Shown: piece by piece, positions 60,923 to 64,000 of the stretch
How positions within the stretch are numbered: position 1 is the stretch's first letter
Layout: each line of letters opens with the position of its first letter
DNA from: Aliidiomarina sp. B3213
Lineage (GTDB): Bacteria; Pseudomonadota; Gammaproteobacteria; Enterobacterales; Alteromonadaceae
NCBI RefSeq assembly: GCF_003290085.1
Contig: NZ_QMKJ01000002.1
Location: 496,001-560,000, forward strand
Direction of reading: 5' to 3'
DNA length: 64,000 bases
Translations under genes and position numbers: made by a program
Notes under the pieces: generated by a model
Told to the model about the DNA's origin: nothing
Databases searched by the model: none
The model's input: the letters and a program-made list of their open reading frames with translations, nothing else

Positions 60923-62026
60923 TTAAGCTAATGCAATTTGTAACTGTCTGCGGAATAAGCGTTTTTGTTGTCTAAAAGAACGTTTTAGCGATTTATACTG
61001 AGCGCGAAGTTCGCGCACTTGAGCCATGTCTTCTATCGCTTCTTTCTTGGCTTGTGCCCAAGCTTTGCGTTTCACGTTCAACTCTTTCAACTGTTGAGTA
61101 AGATGTTGGTACTCACGCTCAAAGCGTTCAACAAAGCCTGCTTTCTTGTTCTGCGCGCGTTGCCACATCATGTCTAAACGGGCCTTTTCAATCTGAAACT
61201 TGTTCACACGCTTTAAATTAGTCGCTAACCCGAACCATGACAGCAAACCAATCAACCATTTACTTGGGTCGTACTGATACCAACGCACACCATTGCGGTA
61301 ATCACCGGCAAAAATATGGTGGAAGTTGTGGTAACCCTCACCAAAGGTAAGTAGGGCTAAAATACCATTGTCGCGCGCTGTGTTTCTTTCTGTGTACGGA
61401 CGTTTCCCCCACATATGCGCCAAAGAGTTAATGAAGAATGTGGTGTGGTGACTAAGAACAAGTCTTAAAAACCCGCCAATGATTAGCGCACCAAGCACCT
61501 CACCAACCATAAGGCCAATCAGAAGTGGCAAACCAATATTCATGAGCAAGGTAAGCGTTAAATAGTGCTTGTGTTGCCACATTACTATCGGATCTTTTTG
61601 TAAGTCTTTCACGTTCGAGTAGTCTTCATAACGCTGCTCTTGATACTCGCGAAGCATCCAGCCAATGTGCGCAAACCAAAATCCACGCGAAATTGAATAT
61701 GGGTCGTTATCTAAATGATCAACGTGCTTGTGGTGCTCACGGTGATCTGAAGCCCAATGCAATACGCTGTTTTGCAGCGCCAACGCGCCACCAAGCGCAT
61801 ACACAAAACGCACTACAGGATGTGCGTCGTAAGTTTTATGTGACCATAACCGATGGTATCCAGCTGTAATAGACAAGCCGGCCCATGAAAACAAAGCAAT
61901 CAATGTAATAACTAACGCGCTACTCAAGCCGTTAAAATAGATATAAAGTGGTGTACCTATTGCAGCAACTGCAAAGGTAATGCTGAAAACAAGAATATTC
62001 AGCCATAGCAAAGGTGGTTTTTTCAT
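60923..62026 (-). CDS. Membrane fatty acid (acyl-CoA delta-9-type) desaturase
   Basis: Di-iron integral-membrane desaturase introducing a double bond into acyl chains. The three histidine clusters are visible: HRLWSH (about residue 58), HREHHKHVD (about 95) and EGYHNFHH (about 234). Four to five transmembrane segments precede and separate them. 367 residues. After the desaturase domain comes a basic, charged coiled-coil tail of about 100 residues (QHLTQQLKELNVKRKAWAQ and following). It is divergent from fabR, with a FabR-like operator between them. Confidence 0.93.
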   Translation of the reverse strand: MKKPPLLWLNILVFSITFAVAAIGTPLYIYFNGLSSALVITLIALFSWAGLSITAGYHRLWSHKTYDAHPVVRFVYALGGALALQNSVLHWASDHREHHKHVDHLDNDPYSISRGFWFAHIGWMLREYQEQRYEDYSNVKDLQKDPIVMWQHKHYLTLTLLMNIGLPLLIGLMVGEVLGALIIGGFLRLVLSHHTTFFINSLAHMWGKRPYTERNTARDNGILALLTFGEGYHNFHHIFAGDYRNGVRWYQYDPSKWLIGLLSWFGLATNLKRVNKFQIEKARLDMMWQRAQNKKAGFVERFEREYQHLTQQLKELNVKRKAWAQAKKEAIEDMAQVRELRAQYKSLKRSFRQQKRLFRRQLQIALA

Positions 62027-62041
62027 ATAAAATTCATTTTA

Positions 62042-62068
62042 AGCTAACAAGTGTACGCTGAATTTATA
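62042..62068 (-). promoter_or_regulatory. Desaturase promoter with FabR-like operator
   Basis: Plus-strand 62042-62059 reads AGCTAACAAGTGTACGCT. It differs at two positions from the enterobacterial FabR palindrome AGCGTACA-NN-TGTACGCT. The adjacent TATAAA (minus strand, 62063-62068) is a candidate -10 element, so the operator would overlap the transcription start. FabR control of the desaturase is inferred from this and from the neighbouring fabR gene. Confidence 0.65.
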
Positions 62069-62161
62069 CATATTTTATCGAATGATCAAGGAAAGATTTG
62101 TAAATTGACCTTACATTTGTTCACTGATAATCTTTAGCCCTTACCCAATAAGGAAATAGCC

Positions 62162-62782
62162 ATGGCTGGCGTGCGTGCGCAACAAAAAGAAAAGACTCGT
62201 AGAGCCCTCATTCATGCAGCTCTAAATCAGTTGTGCCCGGAAAGCTCTTTTTCCAGCTTAAGCCTGCGTGAAGTTGCGCGAGAAGCCGGCATTGCACCCA
62301 CAAGTTTTTATCGCCATTTTCAGAATATGGACGAACTCGGCCTTACTTTAGTGGACGAGGGTGGCTTGGCGCTCCGTCAATTACTGCGCCAGTCTCGTCA
62401 ACGCATTGCAGACGGCGGCTCCATTATCGAGATATCCGTGCATACTTTTATGGACTATGTCACAAACAATAAAAATATTTTCCGTTTAATGCTGCAAGAA
62501 CAGGCAGGAACGACCAAAGAGTTCAGGTTAGCTATCGCACGGGAAATTGATCACTTCAAAAAAGAACTAACAGATTACCTTCGAACAGAGCGTCAAACGG
62601 AAGACAAGTTAGCGCGCATTCAAAGTGACGCAATTGTTCGCGTTGTATTTAGCGCAGGGGCTGACATCTTAGATATGAATGCTCAAGAGCGCGCGCAACT
62701 CACCGAACAAACCATCCAACAGGTCCGCATGATTGCCCGAGGTGCGGCGAATTTGCAAGAAACCTCGGCTACCAACCCTTAG
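62162..62782 (+). CDS. fabR: Unsaturated fatty acid biosynthesis repressor FabR
   Basis: TetR-type repressor. 206 residues: N-terminal HTH ([37 protein letters not shown]), with the SFYRHF recognition helix typical of FabR, and a helical ligand-binding domain that senses acyl-chain unsaturation in characterised members. It lies divergent from a desaturase gene, an arrangement that itself suggests FabR regulation of membrane fluidity. ATG at 62162, with AAGGAAATAGCC upstream. Confidence 0.93.
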   Translation: MAGVRAQQKEKTRRALIHAALNQLCPESSFSSLSLREVAREAGIAPTSFYRHFQNMDELGLTLVDEGGLALRQLLRQSRQRIADGGSIIEISVHTFMDYVTNNKNIFRLMLQEQAGTTKEFRLAIAREIDHFKKELTDYLRTERQTEDKLARIQSDAIVRVVFSAGADILDMNAQERAQLTEQTIQQVRMIARGAANLQETSATNP

Positions 62783-62865
62783 CCCCCTAGAAGATTGACG
62801 CAAAAACAGGTTAAATAAGCCTTCTTGAAAATCTTTTGTAAAAAGCCAACGACAAGGAGTTACTC

Positions 62866-64000
62866 ATGACTCGAATCAGCGCATGGTTAGCACTCGCGCT
62901 TCTCACGCTTAGTAGCATTTTAGCGTGCGGAACCAGTGAAGCTAACAATATTACGCTCGAGCAGATTGTTACCACTCAATCCGTGAACCAAGCCATTACT
63001 ACTGACGACGGTGAAATTACCATTTTCACACGTGTTCGCCCTCGCGACCCATATAGCGAAGAAGACGGCAGCTCTCACGTAGAAATGTTTATGCTTCGCG
63101 CAGACGGCACTGAAGTTCCATTTGTGACCGGCAACACGCGTGTTGGACAAATTGCCTTCAATGCAGACCAAACCAAGGTACTTTACCTAGCCAAGCGTGA
63201 CGGCGATAAAAACACCAGTCTTTACAGCATTCCTTTAAATGGTGGTGAGTCGGTTAAGGTACTTGAACACGACACTTCAATCTCAAGCTTCGACGTGAGT
63301 GACAGTGGCGACTTCATTGCATTTCGTGCAAGCGAAGAGTCAGAAGACGACAAGGCACTGGAAAAAGCAGGCTTCAGAGCTCGCGTATACGAAGAGGAAT
63401 TTACTTTTACTCGCGCATTCTTGTTCGACACAGAATCAGAAGAAGTAACCCAAGTTGAATTTAACGAACAAGTTTACTCGGTGCAGTTCCGCCCGGGTAG
63501 CACAGACCTTCTTGTTCGTGCAGCGCCAACCACGCTTATCGACGACAGCTACATGCGTAGCAGCTATGTGCTGATTAATAGCGAAGGTGAAGAACAGGTT
63601 CGTTTTGATACCGAAGGTAAGCTAGGTTCAGCAACGTTCTCACCAAATGGTCAACGTCTGGCTATTATTGGCTCGCAAGATCGCAACGACCCTGCAGACG
63701 GTCGCTTGTACACGGCGAACCTCAGAAATGGCAGCGTCACCGAGTTATTACCGAACTTTCTAGGCCACGTTGGCGACATCATTTGGCACGACAATAACCA
63801 CCTTGTTTGGTTAGCAGATGTGAACACAGAAACTGTTGTAGTTCGCCACAACGTAGAAAGTGATGAGCAAACTACGCTATTGCCAAGTGGTCAGCTCATT
63901 GCAACTACACTAGGTTCTATTGACGCTGAAGGTGTAATTACTTTACTTGGCCATAGCCCTGCGCACCCACGTGAAGCATTCACGTTAGCGGGTTCAGAGC
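62866..64000 (+). CDS. Prolyl-oligopeptidase-family (S9) peptidase or TolB-like propeller protein, N-terminal part
   Basis: Starts at ATG 62866 (AAGGAG 8 nt upstream) and remains open to the end of the window (378 complete codons). The N-terminal signal peptide is LALALLTLSSILACGTSEA; a lipid-anchored cysteine is possible but the lipobox is atypical. The visible part is a repeated beta-propeller with blades such as EMFMLRADGTEVPF, IAFNADQTKVLYLAKRDGD and ATFSPNGQRLAIIGSQDRND. This is usual for the S9 family, whose catalytic alpha/beta-hydrolase domain would lie beyond the window. The DGTKV/SPDG-like pattern recurs several times. Confidence 0.75.
   Translation, partial: MTRISAWLALALLTLSSILACGTSEANNITLEQIVTTQSVNQAITTDDGEITIFTRVRPRDPYSEEDGSSHVEMFMLRADGTEVPFVTGNTRVGQIAFNADQTKVLYLAKRDGDKNTSLYSIPLNGGESVKVLEHDTSISSFDVSDSGDFIAFRASEESEDDKALEKAGFRARVYEEEFTFTRAFLFDTESEEVTQVEFNEQVYSVQFRPGSTDLLVRAAPTTLIDDSYMRSSYVLINSEGEEQVRFDTEGKLGSATFSPNGQRLAIIGSQDRNDPADGRLYTANLRNGSVTELLPNFLGHVGDIIWHDNNHLVWLADVNTETVVVRHNVESDEQTTLLPSGQLIATTLGSIDAEGVITLLGHSPAHPREAFTLAGSE

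Overview
The window is 64 kb of chromosome from a Gram-negative gammaproteobacterium. Gene content and order (tufB tRNA cluster, secE-nusG-rplKAJL-rpoBC, str operon, hfq-hflX-hflK-hflC-purA, mutL-miaA, ompR-envZ, greB-tex, yheSTUV, FabR) point to the Alteromonadales, and probably to Idiomarinaceae. The family assignment is inference from gene order and general protein character only. Nearly everything is core chromosome. I see no prophage, integron, CRISPR array or intact insertion sequence.

Layout. 1-6700: the 3' end of uvrA, glutaminase glsA, an orphan periplasmic solute-binding-like protein, an AbgT-family transporter, and a tightly coupled upp-PepSY-PepSY operon. 6700-30600, mostly minus strand: the translation/transcription superregion. 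In transcription order it holds purA, four tRNAs (Thr-TGT, Tyr-GTA, Gly-TCC, Thr-GGT), tufB, three envelope genes (DUF4382 lipoprotein, glycerophosphodiesterase, outer-membrane barrel), tRNA-Trp, secE, nusG, rplK, rplA, rplJ, rplL, rpoB, rpoC, a secreted orphan protein, rpsL, rpsG, fusA and tufA. 30600-42050, minus strand: a PLP enzyme, hflC, hflK, hflX, hfq, miaA, mutL, amiB, tsaE, nnr and yheV. 42150-50000: yheS, an M16 metallopeptidase lipoprotein, yheT, yheU, cysQ, nudE and yrfG. 50400-64000: sthA, envZ/ompR, greB, a GST, tex, an AEC transporter, a metalloprotease with a small flagellar-like axial protein, a fatty acid desaturase divergent from fabR, and the start of an S9-type peptidase.

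The most unusual structure is found twice, downstream of both tuf genes. Each tuf 3' end (last 14 codons plus terminator, about 97 nt) is duplicated in direct orientation. Between the two copies sits a palindromic insert that differs completely at the two loci (105 nt and 140 nt). Beyond each duplication lies the same 197-nt module, two REP-like palindromes around a 131-nt spacer. The scaffold is almost identical at both loci, which suggests that tuf gene conversion reaches beyond the coding sequence while the inserts have been replaced independently.

Other points of interest: a heptanucleotide repeat tract forming the ribosome-binding region of a secreted orphan gene between rpoC and rpsL; a FabR-like operator over the desaturase promoter; a recognisable L10 leader; an rplL-rpoB attenuator hairpin; and promoters for the tRNA, trpT-secE and str operons.
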